This document shows positions 6,642 to 14,180 of a stretch of 17,117 bases of DNA, one piece after another. The position numbers and the translations under genes were made by a program. Source of the DNA: JBBKXP01 sp038251315 (lineage in GTDB: Bacteria > Pseudomonadota > Alphaproteobacteria > Rhodobacterales > Rhodobacteraceae); contig JBBSBK010000080.1 of assembly GCA_038251315.1 (NCBI GenBank), positions 1-17,117 of the forward strand. The letters are read 5' to 3'. A model generated the notes under the pieces. It was not told the origin of the DNA and ran no database searches. It saw only the letters and a program-made list of their open reading frames with translations. How positions within the stretch are numbered: position 1 is the first letter of the stretch; each line of letters starts with the position of its first letter.

Positions 6642-7655
6642 ATGCGACTGACGATTCGAGACATCGCGCACGCGGCGAACGTGTCGGTCGCCACGGTTGA
6701 CCGGGTGTTCAACGATCGTCCGGGTGTCAAACCGCGCACCCGTGACCGGGTGCTGGCCGCCGCATCCAAGATCGGCTACCTCGCCGACCCGCCGGCTGTG
6801 TTGCCGGTTCGCCAGATACGGCTCCACGTCTTGTTGCCGGCTGGCACCAATGCCTTCATCGCGGATCTGGCCGACCAGGTCCGCAGGCAGGCCGCAGCGA
6901 TCCCGGGGCTCACAGTCGCAATCGACAGCCTCGTGGTTTTCGATCCCGCGGCGATTGCCAGCAGTCTTGCGGCGCTGACAGGACAAACCGACGGCGTGGC
7001 CCTCATCGCCGTCGATCATCCGGCTGTGCGCGAGGCGATCCGCAGTCTGGTGCAGTCCGGCAGCCCTGTCGTGACGCTGGTGTCCGACATCCAGTCTGTG
7101 CCACGACTGGCCTATATCGGAATCGACAATGGGCAGGCTGGGCGGCTTGCGGGATACGTCATGGGGCGATTCGTGGGTTCGGTACGTCCTGCCAAGGTCG
7201 CGTTCTTCGCCGGATCGATGGCCTACAGGGGACATCAGGAACGCGAGATGGGCTTTCGTCAGGTGCTGACCGAGGATTTTGCACAGGTTCTGCTGGTGGA
7301 TCGGCGCGAAGTTCACGAGGATCGCGAGCGCGCCTTTACCGAAACGCTCGCGCTGCTGGATCGCCACCCGGATCTGGCGGCAATCTACAATGCCGGCGGG
7401 GCGACCGCAGGTATTGCACGGGCGTTGAAGGAACGCGGACGTGACCGCAGCATTGTCCTCGTCGCGCATGAGGCGACGGCAGGCAACAAGGCGCTGCTCA
7501 TCGATGGCACGCTCGATGCGGTGATCGACCAGAATCCCAAGGTCGAAGCACGGGAGGCGTTGCTGACGTTGATAGCTGCGGCGAACGGACGACCTCATGA
7601 GACCCTGATGCCGCGCCTCCAGATCGTCTTTCGCGAAAACCTGCCGGCAGAATGA
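6642..7655 (+). CDS. LacI family transcriptional regulator
   Basis: A 337-residue regulator from ATG 6642. An N-terminal LacI helix-turn-helix spans about residues 3-25 (MRLTIRDIAHAANVS, VATVDRVFNDR) with the hinge region following by residue 50. A periplasmic-binding-protein-like ligand domain follows (about 58-330), with GIDNGQAGRLAGYVMGRF and FFAGSMAYRGHQEREMGF being family-typical. VATVDRV is common in sugar regulators of alphaproteobacteria. ATG 6642 is chosen over ATG 6630 because AAGGGA lies just upstream of 6642 and because MRLTIRDIA is the usual start. It is divergent from the moc-like operon and is its most likely regulator, with a pathway sugar or cyclitol as inducer. Whether it represses or activates is not visible. 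Confidence 0.93.
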   Translation: MRLTIRDIAHAANVSVATVDRVFNDRPGVKPRTRDRVLAAASKIGYLADPPAVLPVRQIRLHVLLPAGTNAFIADLADQVRRQAAAIPGLTVAIDSLVVFDPAAIASSLAALTGQTDGVALIAVDHPAVREAIRSLVQSGSPVVTLVSDIQSVPRLAYIGIDNGQAGRLAGYVMGRFVGSVRPAKVAFFAGSMAYRGHQEREMGFRQVLTEDFAQVLLVDRREVHEDRERAFTETLALLDRHPDLAAIYNAGGATAGIARALKERGRDRSIVLVAHEATAGNKALLIDGTLDAVIDQNPKVEAREALLTLIAAANGRPHETLMPRLQIVFRENLPAE

Positions 7656-8103
7656 TTCAACAAACCTCCCAAGGCTTTCTATTTGCGGTGTCAAAGAGAA
7701 CTTGATCGCGCCAGGGAAGGCGCCTGCTCAGCCTGATTGAAGGCACAGTAAGACTAGCTGCTCAAGGTAATCAATCCCACGGATCCATGGTGCGATCCTT
7801 TCTCAGGAACAACTTCAACACCATTCTTGCCCCATCTCGTGGTTGGCAGGCAAACCACTGACCGACAATCGTCAAAGGCATCCGGTTTGCCCAGCAGTTG
7901 CGAAACCGAACCCGATCTATTTCCGGCCACTGCGCCTTGACATGATCTAAGGGGAGACCTTATCTGCCATCGGTCTAGGCGATCAAAATCTAGTGGCATC
8001 TCCATGATAGCAGAACGACCAGTGAACGATTCCCTTGTGGTTCTCAGTACTGGCAACTCCTCGAACCATCCTGATGCAGCGCCTCATGCGATGTTGCTTG
8101 AGT
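7656..8103. other. 448-base gap between convergent genes, no confident gene
   Basis: No reading frame here has the codon use of its neighbours. A minus-strand frame at about 7754-8056 is open for 100 codons, but its product has no recognisable domain and its third-position composition is unlike the flanking genes. A weak inverted repeat GCGCC-N6-GGCGC lies at 7708-7723 and CGGTTT-N14-AAACCG lies near 7880-7910, either of which could help end transcription from one side. The stretch also holds an imperfect palindrome around GGATCC near 7776-7789. It may be decayed or foreign sequence; I cannot identify its origin. Confidence 0.4.
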
Positions 8104-9147
8104 TCAGCGCCCGCCCGACCAAATCTTCACACGCGCCAAGGGCTGACCAGTGCGGCGCAAAAGACCATCACGGATGGCCCGCAACATCAGCCCCAGAAAC
8201 TGTCGCCGCACGCCGGTGTGATGGCGGACCTTGGCCAGCCATTTGGGTAACACGATCAACAGTGCGGGCCAAAACAACCACCCCGCCGCCTGCCGATACA
8301 ACAACAACAGGTTACGGTGGTAATAATATACCTTCCACAAGGGCGTGAAACGGTGGCTGTCAGTCAAGAAGGTGGAACAATCGTGTTCGAAACGCACAGA
8401 CGGTTCGAACCGGATCGCGCCGCCTGTCTTGCGCAGGCCGATGGTGTAAAGCCCGTCGTCGCCATACAGGAACAGCCTCGGGTCGGGGTAACCCACTTGC
8501 GCGATGGCGCCGCGCGAAACGAAGAAGCCCACAAAGGATGTGACATCGACCGCCCGGCCCTCGGACGCGGTAAAGGCCTCGGGCGACAGATGAAACCCCG
8601 ACCGACCCTGGCGCAACGACCGCCAGAAGGTGCGCCAATCCCAGAACGGATTTCGCGACGGGCGATTCATCTCGCAGATCCGCCCATCGGGGTAATAGAC
8701 GGCCGCCGCAACGCCGCCGCCATCGGCAGGCGCCAAGGCGTGGAACGCCGCCAAGGCCCCCGGGGCGGGGCGGGCATCGTCATCCATCACGACCAGCCAG
8801 TGCGGATCGAACTGCGCCACGGCCAGACGCATCGCACCGGCAAACCCCCCCGCCCCGCCCAGATTGTCGGGGCTGTGATGGATCACCAGACGCGGGTCGC
8901 CCTGCGCTGCCAGCCACGACCGGGTGTCGCCGTCCGAGGCATTGTCGAACACCACCACGGCCTGCAAATCGCGTTCGGGGCTGTCGAGCAGCCGATGGAC
9001 GGTCGCCTTCAGCTGGTCCAGCCGGTTGTGGGTCACGACCACGGCCACCAGGCGCCCAGCTCCCACGCGGTTTTTCCTGTGCTGTGTCACCGGGCGCCCC
9101 GCCATCAGATAAGTCGTGATTAGCGACTGAGAGGTCACAGTTTGCAT
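8104..9147 (-). CDS. Family 2 glycosyltransferase (GlfT2-like)
   Basis: A 347-residue GT-A glycosyltransferase. It shows VAVVVTHNR at 34-42, VVFDNAS at 65-71, NLGGAGGFAGAM at 95-106 and the metal-binding DDD at 122-124. The acceptor-side motif YGDD lies at 228-231 and FEHD at 253-256. NLGGAGGFA and the YGDDGLY segment are typical of the galactofuranosyltransferase-like GT2 branch. It probably adds a sugar from a nucleotide donor to a surface glycan at the cytoplasmic face of the membrane; a hydrophobic stretch at about 288-302 may contact the membrane. No clear ribosome site precedes ATG 9147, so the true start may lie slightly downstream (ATG 9105). It is divergent from rfbC. Donor and acceptor are unknown. 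Confidence 0.88.
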   Translation of the reverse strand: MQTVTSQSLITTYLMAGRPVTQHRKNRVGAGRLVAVVVTHNRLDQLKATVHRLLDSPERDLQAVVVFDNASDGDTRSWLAAQGDPRLVIHHSPDNLGGAGGFAGAMRLAVAQFDPHWLVVMDDDARPAPGALAAFHALAPADGGGVAAAVYYPDGRICEMNRPSRNPFWDWRTFWRSLRQGRSGFHLSPEAFTASEGRAVDVTSFVGFFVSRGAIAQVGYPDPRLFLYGDDGLYTIGLRKTGGAIRFEPSVRFEHDCSTFLTDSHRFTPLWKVYYYHRNLLLLYRQAAGWLFWPALLIVLPKWLAKVRHHTGVRRQFLGLMLRAIRDGLLRRTGQPLARVKIWSGGR

Positions 9148-9230
9148 CCGGTGTCAAACTCTGGCCAAAGTCGCAAGTTACGCGACCCCGGAAGTATGCC
9201 AGAACTTTTTGCAAACAGGAAAGCCCGAGA

Positions 9231-9791
9231 ATGGAAATTGAACCCACGCCGCTGCAGGGCGTGTTGATCCTGACCCCCAGGCGGCATGGCGATCACCGGG
9301 GCTTTTTCTGCGAAAGCTGGAGTGCGGCGCGCATGGCCCAGGCCGGGCTGCATTACGATTTCGTCCAGGACAACCATTCCCTGTCCGCACTACCGGGCAC
9401 ACTAAGGGGGCTGCATTATCAGGCGCCGCCCCATGCTCAGGCAAAGCTGGTGCGCTGCGGGCGCGGGCGTCTGTTCGACGTCGTGGTCGATATCCGCCGG
9501 AACAGTGCCACATATGGCCGATGGGTGGGGGTCGATCTGAGCTTTGAGAACGGTCGACAGTTGATGATCCCCGAAGGATTTCTGCATGGTTTCGTGACCC
9601 GCGAACCCGAGACCGAGATCGTCTACAAGTGCACCCGTCATTACGCGCCCGAAGCCGACGGCACCGTGCATTGGGACAGTTGCGGCATCGATTGGGGACT
9701 GACCGACGATCCGGTGATCAGCACGAAAGATGCCGCCGCCCCGACCCTGTCGGCCTTTGACAGCCCCTTCACGCGCGGGCCGCGCCCATGA
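9231..9791 (+). CDS. rfbC: dTDP-4-dehydrorhamnose 3,5-epimerase
   Basis: A 186-residue cupin-fold epimerase of normal family length. Conserved features include GFFCESW (24-30), the QDNHS strand, LRGLHYQ with catalytic His62, Lys72, DVVVDIR and TYG (94-96), EGFLHGF (115-121), the Tyr132/Tyr138 region and a late SxKD (164-167). The enzyme epimerises C3 and C5 of dTDP-4-keto-6-deoxy-D-glucose in the dTDP-L-rhamnose route. A ribosome site (AGGAAAG) lies upstream of ATG 9231. The stop overlaps the rfbB start in an ATGA junction, so the two are co-translated. The product feeds surface polysaccharide synthesis, provided a reductase exists elsewhere, since the adjacent rfbD is broken. Confidence 0.96.
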   Translation: MEIEPTPLQGVLILTPRRHGDHRGFFCESWSAARMAQAGLHYDFVQDNHSLSALPGTLRGLHYQAPPHAQAKLVRCGRGRLFDVVVDIRRNSATYGRWVGVDLSFENGRQLMIPEGFLHGFVTREPETEIVYKCTRHYAPEADGTVHWDSCGIDWGLTDDPVISTKDAAAPTLSAFDSPFTRGPRP

Positions 9792-10846
9792 CCCTGCTGA
9801 TCACCGGCGGTGCCGGCTTCATCGGCTCGGCGGTCGTGCGGCTGGCGGTTGCCCGGGGCCGGCGCGTGGTGAACCTTGACGCGCTGACATATGCCGCCTG
9901 TCTCGACAATGTCGCGTCCGTGGCCAATAGCCCGCTTTACTGTTTTGAACACGCCGATATTCGCGATGCCGCCACCCTGCGCCGAATTTTCGACACCCAT
10001 CGCCCCGATGCGGTGATGCACCTCGCTGCGGAATCCCATGTCGATCGATCGATCGACGGACCGGGGGCGTTCATCGACACCAACATCACTGGCACCTATA
10101 CCCTGCTTGAGGCGGCCCGCCACTATTGGGAAACGTCGCAGCGGCCCGAAACGTTTCGATTCCACCATGTTTCGACCGATGAAGTCTATGGCAGCCTGGG
10201 CCCGGCAGGGGCCTTCACCGAATCCACCGCCTATGCGCCGAACAGTCCCTATTCTGCCTCAAAAGCGGCTTCCGACCACCTTGTTCGGGCCTGGCACCAA
10301 ACCTATGGCCTGCCCATAGTGATCACCAACTGTTCGAACAATTACGGCCCCTATCAGTTTCCCGAAAAGCTGATCCCGGTGGTCATCCTGAACGCCTTGG
10401 CCAGGCGGCCCATTCCGGTTTACGGTGCGGGCAGCAATATCCGCGATTGGCTGTTTGTCGAAGATCACGCCGATGCGCTGTTAACCGTGCTGGACCGTGG
10501 CGCCGATGGACGCAGCTATAACATTGGCGGAGAAAATGAAGCCTCGAATATCGATCTCGTACGCGGTATTTGTGCCATTCTGGACCGTTTGCGCCCGGAG
10601 CCCCGCCCCCATGGCGCATTGATCACCCATGTGGCGGATCGCCCTGGCCACGATCTGCGCTATGCGATCGACCCGGCACGCATTCGCACCGAACTTGGCT
10701 GGCGCACCTCGATGACGCTTGAGCAGGGGCTGGAGCGCACGGTGCAGTGGTATCTTGATAATCCAGCCTGGTGCCAGGCCCTGCAGGGGCGTGACGGGGT
10801 GGGTCAGCGCCTCGGCCAGACGCCGGTACCCGAGCCGGAACAATGA
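9788..10846 (+). CDS. rfbB: dTDP-glucose 4,6-dehydratase
   Basis: A 352-residue extended SDR. The NAD loop is GGAGFIG at 7-13, HLAAESHVDRSI lies at 78-89, STDEVYG at 129-135 holds the catalytic Thr-Asp-Glu, and YSASK at 155-159 supplies Tyr155/Lys159. NNYGPYQFPEKLIP and GxNIRDWLFVEDH are also family hallmarks. The enzyme converts dTDP-D-glucose to dTDP-4-keto-6-deoxyglucose. It overlaps rfbC (ATGA) and the start of a truncated rfbD (ATGA), so the original order was rfbC-rfbB-rfbD. No rfbA (thymidylyltransferase) is visible in the window. Confidence 0.97.
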   Translation: MTLLITGGAGFIGSAVVRLAVARGRRVVNLDALTYAACLDNVASVANSPLYCFEHADIRDAATLRRIFDTHRPDAVMHLAAESHVDRSIDGPGAFIDTNITGTYTLLEAARHYWETSQRPETFRFHHVSTDEVYGSLGPAGAFTESTAYAPNSPYSASKAASDHLVRAWHQTYGLPIVITNCSNNYGPYQFPEKLIPVVILNALARRPIPVYGAGSNIRDWLFVEDHADALLTVLDRGADGRSYNIGGENEASNIDLVRGICAILDRLRPEPRPHGALITHVADRPGHDLRYAIDPARIRTELGWRTSMTLEQGLERTVQWYLDNPAWCQALQGRDGVGQRLGQTPVPEPEQ

Positions 10847-10899
10847 AAATCCTGCTCTTTGGCACCACTCGGCAGGTTGCCCGGGACTTCCGGCTTTGA
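10843..10899 (+). pseudogene. rfbD: Truncated rfbD (dTDP-4-dehydrorhamnose reductase), N-terminal remnant
   Basis: ATG 10843 overlaps the rfbB stop in an ATGA junction, exactly where rfbD is expected. The frame reads MKILLFGTTRQVARD and then hits a stop at 10897-10899 after 18 codons. MKILLFGxTxQVAR is the beginning of the RmlD Rossmann fold, although the usual GxxGQ glycine is already Arg here. Nothing resembling the remaining some 280 residues follows. Instead the sequence switches around position 10887 to a stretch resembling an RTX-protein tail. The gene is therefore cut by a deletion or rearrangement. Reduction to dTDP-L-rhamnose would need another rfbD elsewhere. Confidence 0.8.
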
Positions 10900-10999
10900 T
10901 GCCAGCGGCAATCTCTTGTTCGTTTTCGACACTGGCGACAGCATAACCCTGACCGGTGTGACCCGCACCTCGGGTCTGGCCGGCGCGACCGCTATGTTT
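10889..10999 (+). pseudogene. Remnant of an RTX-protein C-terminus fused to broken rfbD
   Basis: In the frame starting at 10889 the sequence encodes SGFDASGNLLFVFDTGDSI followed by TLTGVTRTSGLAGATAMF. This resembles the C-terminus of the intact RTX metalloprotease downstream (GANGNLVLTFGADNMLVLDG, then VTSSVGLASAMDFV): both share the G-x-x-A-x-G-N-L, F-x-x-x-x-x-x-x-L-x-G-V-T and G-L-A elements. Such tails carry the type I secretion signal. No start codon, calcium-binding repeats or protease domain precede it, so it is a fragment of a second, now lost RTX gene. After about 10999 the similarity ends, though the frame stays open to 11149. Confidence 0.65.
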
Positions 11000-11002
11000 A
11001 AC

Positions 11003-11319
11003 CTCGCCCGACCGGGCTTTGGGGTCAACCGCTCGGCAAAAACGCGCCGGTGTCGAGGCTGCGGATGGCGAAATGGCGCGCACAAAATGCTTCTTCAAGG
11101 GCGCGGCATATCAGGCCTTGGGAATTTCATAAATATACCACAGTTCTAGGTGAGGAAGCTCCAAGAGCATGGAAAATACTCTGTATATCGAAAGGTTTAG
11201 CAAAATGAAGTCTTTCGAAAATTGCAGCCTCTTACCCATGTTCGCGACCGTCTTGGAGGATGTGCTGTGCGCTTTTCATTAGCTGTTTTCTGCGAGCTTC
11301 AATGTGCGGAGGTGCCAGC
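11003..11319. other. Poorly coding stretch after the rfbD/RTX scar
   Basis: This stretch mixes GC-rich and markedly AT-rich sequence (the latter about 11130-11290), with no frame showing codon use like the neighbouring genes. The frame carrying the RTX remnant continues to a stop at 11149 but looks non-coding. A 37-codon frame from ATG 11169, behind a GAGGAAG, is the only other short candidate and has no recognisable feature. The AT-rich part may contain a promoter for the genes that follow. Confidence 0.4.
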
Positions 11320-11697
11320 ATGCAGGCGCAAACACCCGGTCGGCCCTTGATCCTGCTCAGCTGTCCGGGTGATGCCCCGGATCTGTGCCGGGCGATACTG
11401 CTCAGTCTCTCGGACAAGGCTACCGATGGCACCGTCGTGCGTCAGCTGTCGTGTGGGGCGGAAACCCCCTGGGAACCGGGCGATATCGGGATCGCCCTGA
11501 ATGTCATCCACGAAACCCAATCGGCGCTTGGTGGACATCTGACTTTGACAAACCGCCGCGGGTCAGGTGGCAACCGCCCCCGATCTTCGGATGGATCTTA
11601 TGGACGCGCCGATGACCGCCGCCAGTTGCCGCAGTTTCGCCGCGTGTTTGTTACCGATCAGTCCGGGGTCGTTGCCGCCCTGCGTCCACCGCTTTGA
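11320..11697 (+). CDS. Hypothetical protein, possibly decayed
   Basis: A 125-codon frame from ATG 11320, which has an excellent ribosome site (GGAGG, 7 bases of spacing). Residues 1-75 show coding-like third positions and a hydrophobic start (RPLILLSCPG). A segment reading GDIGIALNVIHETQ, then SALGGHLTLTNRRG, faintly recalls the last ATPase box of sensor histidine kinases, where a helix is followed by GGxLxLxNR. No catalytic N, G1 or G2 boxes are present, and the tail after about residue 78 is Arg/Ser-rich and looks non-coding, as if frameshifted. It may be a real small gene with a spoiled 3' end or a leftover of a larger one. It lies just upstream of the RTX protease. Function unknown. Confidence 0.35.
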   Translation: MQAQTPGRPLILLSCPGDAPDLCRAILLSLSDKATDGTVVRQLSCGAETPWEPGDIGIALNVIHETQSALGGHLTLTNRRGSGGNRPRSSDGSYGRADDRRQLPQFRRVFVTDQSGVVAALRPPL

Positions 11698-11736
11698 CGT
11701 CCCCCTCAAAGCCAGTGTGAAAGAGACCGCAAGCCC

Positions 11737-14085
11737 ATGTACCAGATGCGCCGAGACATCCAGACTTTTGATCCAGCCCGCCACACGGGAGAGGCGGGGG
11801 GAAATGACCTTATCGTGGTCACTGTCTGCGAAGGCACTGATGTTGTCGCATCGGTGGGCGCGACCTATAAGATCAAACCAAGCGATGTGTTCGGCGGAAC
11901 CCTGTCCTTTGTAGGCGATCCCGATTGGGTGACCGAGACTCCTGAAGCGGGAATCCGGACTCGCATCAGTCTGGATGGGGTGAGCCTGTCCGATCCGTAT
12001 CTGCGGCAGTACGACGTCACCGGCACGCTGCTGGCCCAGAACGATGACGCCCGTCCGAGCTTGAATTCCGATCGGGTGATCACTGCCCCCGCCGACGGCA
12101 CGATCCATATCGCGGCAAGCGCCTTGGCGGATCATCATATCGGCAGCTATATGAACACTGTCGAGGCAATAGCCGCCGGCTCGGGGCCCATGCTGAACCC
12201 GGGCGGCCCCCGCGACGGTACCTTGGACGAACTGGCCGATTTTCTGGTCAATGGCTATTGGGCCTCCCAAGCGGCAGGGCCCCGGCGGTTCGACACCACC
12301 AGCAGCAACCATGAGATCACTGTCAACATATCGGCTCTGCCCTTCCAGGCCCGCGAACTGGCCCAGGCAGCGTTCGAGGCTTGGGAAATGGTCGCCAACA
12401 TCAACTTTGTCGAGGTGAGGGGCAAGGCCCAGATCACCTTTGCCGATACCGATCTGGGCCAGAGTGCCACTGCCAGATCCTTCACGATCGGCGCCACAAT
12501 CGACAGGGCCGACGTGATGATCACCTCGGGTTGGCTCAACCGGAACGGCACGTCGATCGACAGCTTTTCTTTTTCCACCTATGTGCATGAAATCGGTCAT
12601 GCCCTTGGCCTCGGCCACCAGGGGGCCTATGACGGCAACGCGGTATTCGGGCGGGATGAAACCTTCACGAACGATAGCCGGCAGCTTTCGATCATGTCGT
12701 ATTTCTCGCAGGATCAGAATACCACCACCAACGCTTCGCGCGCCGCGCTGCTTTCTGTGATGATGTCCGATATCATTGCGATCCAGCGGTTATACGGCGC
12801 CCCCGATGCCAACAGCGCCACCGCGGGGGATACGATCTGGGGTGGCCGCTGGAGCAACCTTCCCGGCTATCTGGGCGATCTCTTTCGCCAGATCGGCAGC
12901 GGCACCATCGACCCGGGCTTTTTCTCTGGCGACGACATCGCCTTCACCATCTACGATCAAGGGGGCATCGACCTGGTCGATCTGTCGGCCAGCACCAAGA
13001 ACGATCGGGTGAATCTGAATGCCGCCACCTTTTCGGACATCGGCAACCTGATCGGGAATTTTGGCATCGCCCGGGGTACGATGATCGAAAACCTTTATAC
13101 CGGGTCGGGCAACGATACGGTGCTCGGAAACGCGTCCGGCAACCGGATCTTCACTGCCGCAGGCAACGACAGGGTGCAGGCCGGAGAGGGCGCCGATATC
13201 GTTGCTGGCGGCAGTGGCAACGATACGTTGTCAGGCGAAGGCGGCGACGACCGGCTCTGGGGCGGCGATGGCTCTGATTCCCTGACGGGGGGCGACGGCA
13301 ACGACGTTATGGGCGGCATCAATGGCAACGACTTCCTGTACGGCGGCAACGGCAACGACGAATTGTGGGGCGCCAATGGCGACGACTGGCTTTTTGGCGA
13401 TGGCGATGACGATCTCATCGGCTCGGGCCAGGGCAACGATGTGGCCTTTGGCGGCGACGGGAACGATACGGTTCTGGGTGGTGGCGGCGTCGATGCCGTG
13501 TCGGGCGGCAATGGCAATGATCTCGTCATGGGCGATGGCGGCGTCGATCTGGTCGAGGGCGGTGCAGGCAACGATACCCTCGATGGCGGCGGCAATGACG
13601 ATACGGTGTCCGGCGACGGTGGCGACGATACGGTCAAAGGGGGTGAAGGCAATGACACGGTCTCTGGCGGTGACGGCAACGACATCGTGCAAGGCAACAC
13701 CCAGGCCGATCTGCTGTTCGGCAACGCGGGCAACGACACTCTGGACGGCGGCCAAGGCTGGGATGTCTTGAACGGCGGCGCGGGCAACGATGTGCTGACC
13801 GGGGGCGATCAGGGGGATGTCTTCGTCTTCTTCGGCAGTTCCGATGGGTCCTATGCCTTCGGGACCGACCGCGTGACCGATTTCAACCTGTCCGAATCCG
13901 ACCGTCTGGCCCTGGACGATGCCCTGTGGGGCAACCGTGTGCTGTCCCGGCAGGAGGTGATCGACCAGTTCGGATCCTTCGGTGCCAATGGGAATCTGGT
14001 ACTGACCTTCGGTGCCGACAACATGTTGGTGCTGGACGGGGTCACGTCGAGCGTCGGCTTGGCCAGCGCGATGGATTTCGTGTGA
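11737..14085 (+). CDS. Secreted RTX-type M10 (serralysin-like) zinc metalloprotease
   Basis: A 782-residue extracellular protease with no N-terminal signal peptide, as expected for type I secretion. Domains in order: a PPC-like beta-sandwich at about 40-142 (SDPYLRQYDVTGTLLAQNDD, then APADGTIHI); a zincin domain at about 160-360 with the zinc motif HEIGHALGLGH (His284, Glu285, His288, His294) and the Met-turn SIMSY (Met320); a beta-rich linker; RTX calcium-binding repeats at about 455-692; and a C-terminal secretion region ending VTSSVGLASAMDFV. All catalytic residues are present, so it should be active. The domain order differs from classic serralysins, which have a short propeptide at the N-terminus. 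No ABC transporter or membrane fusion protein is in the window. ATG 11737 is used; ATG 11746 is possible. Confidence 0.93.
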   Translation: MYQMRRDIQTFDPARHTGEAGGNDLIVVTVCEGTDVVASVGATYKIKPSDVFGGTLSFVGDPDWVTETPEAGIRTRISLDGVSLSDPYLRQYDVTGTLLAQNDDARPSLNSDRVITAPADGTIHIAASALADHHIGSYMNTVEAIAAGSGPMLNPGGPRDGTLDELADFLVNGYWASQAAGPRRFDTTSSNHEITVNISALPFQARELAQAAFEAWEMVANINFVEVRGKAQITFADTDLGQSATARSFTIGATIDRADVMITSGWLNRNGTSIDSFSFSTYVHEIGHALGLGHQGAYDGNAVFGRDETFTNDSRQLSIMSYFSQDQNTTTNASRAALLSVMMSDIIAIQRLYGAPDANSATAGDTIWGGRWSNLPGYLGDLFRQIGSGTIDPGFFSGDDIAFTIYDQGGIDLVDLSASTKNDRVNLNAATFSDIGNLIGNFGIARGTMIENLYTGSGNDTVLGNASGNRIFTAAGNDRVQAGEGADIVAGGSGNDTLSGEGGDDRLWGGDGSDSLTGGDGNDVMGGINGNDFLYGGNGNDELWGANGDDWLFGDGDDDLIGSGQGNDVAFGGDGNDTVLGGGGVDAVSGGNGNDLVMGDGGVDLVEGGAGNDTLDGGGNDDTVSGDGGDDTVKGGEGNDTVSGGDGNDIVQGNTQADLLFGNAGNDTLDGGQGWDVLNGGAGNDVLTGGDQGDVFVFFGSSDGSYAFGTDRVTDFNLSESDRLALDDALWGNRVLSRQEVIDQFGSFGANGNLVLTFGADNMLVLDGVTSSVGLASAMDFV
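13099..13830 (+). repeat. RTX nonapeptide tandem repeats
   Basis: In-frame degenerate 27-base units encode GGxGxDxxx nonapeptides such as GGDGNDVMG, GGNGNDELW and GGAGNDTLD, forming the calcium-binding parallel beta-roll of the protease. There are about two dozen units, some diverged (for example GVDAVSGG and GNDDTVSGD). The GGCAACGA and GGCGACGG cores recur so often that recombination between units, or with another RTX gene, is plausible. Confidence 0.9.
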
Positions 14086-14091
14086 ACCGGC

Positions 14092-14148
14092 CCCTGTGCG
14101 TGTCCTGCCATCCCGCAGGCAAAGCACGTCACGGACACGATGACAGGG
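14092..14148 (+). terminator. Strong hairpin after the RTX protease gene
   Basis: Seven bases after the protease stop, CCCTGT (14092-14097) pairs with ACAGGG (14143-14148), and CGTGTCC (14099-14105) pairs with GGACACG (14133-14139). This gives a 13-pair stem with small bulges; a further small CCTGC/GCAGG repeat (14104-14108 and 14115-14119) overlaps its inner arm. There is no run of T after the stem, so termination may need Rho. The position between convergent genes fits a terminator. An RNA-stabilising structure for the protease mRNA is the alternative. Confidence 0.5.
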
Positions 14149-14180
14149 TCTCAGCATGCGTTTCGCCGAAGCTGTCGCGC

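Noticed and set aside
6525..7694. 389-codon minus-strand frame opposite the LacI-type gene
   Set aside because: It mirrors the real regulator frame in high-GC sequence; the product is rich in Arg, Gln and His with no domain.
7708..7723. GCGCC-N6-GGCGC as a terminator for the LacI-type gene
   Set aside because: The stem is only 5 pairs and no T-run follows; too weak to call.
7754..8056. 100-codon minus-strand frame in the gap after the LacI-type gene
   Set aside because: No domain, no ribosome site and codon use unlike neighbours; possibly a decayed fragment but not supportable as a gene.
11169..11282. 37-codon frame MENTLYIERFSKMKS... behind a GAGGAAG
   Set aside because: It lies in an AT-rich, rearranged stretch, has no recognisable feature and no supporting context; a chance frame is at least as likely.
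13099..13830. Possible CRISPR-like array because of regular short repeats
   Set aside because: The repeats are degenerate, in frame and encode GGxGxDxxx nonapeptides; there are no unique spacers.
13095..14157. Long minus-strand frames opposite the RTX repeats
   Set aside because: They are low-complexity products (Pro/Ser or Ile/Val/Ala repeats) of the antisense of the 27-base RTX repeats.
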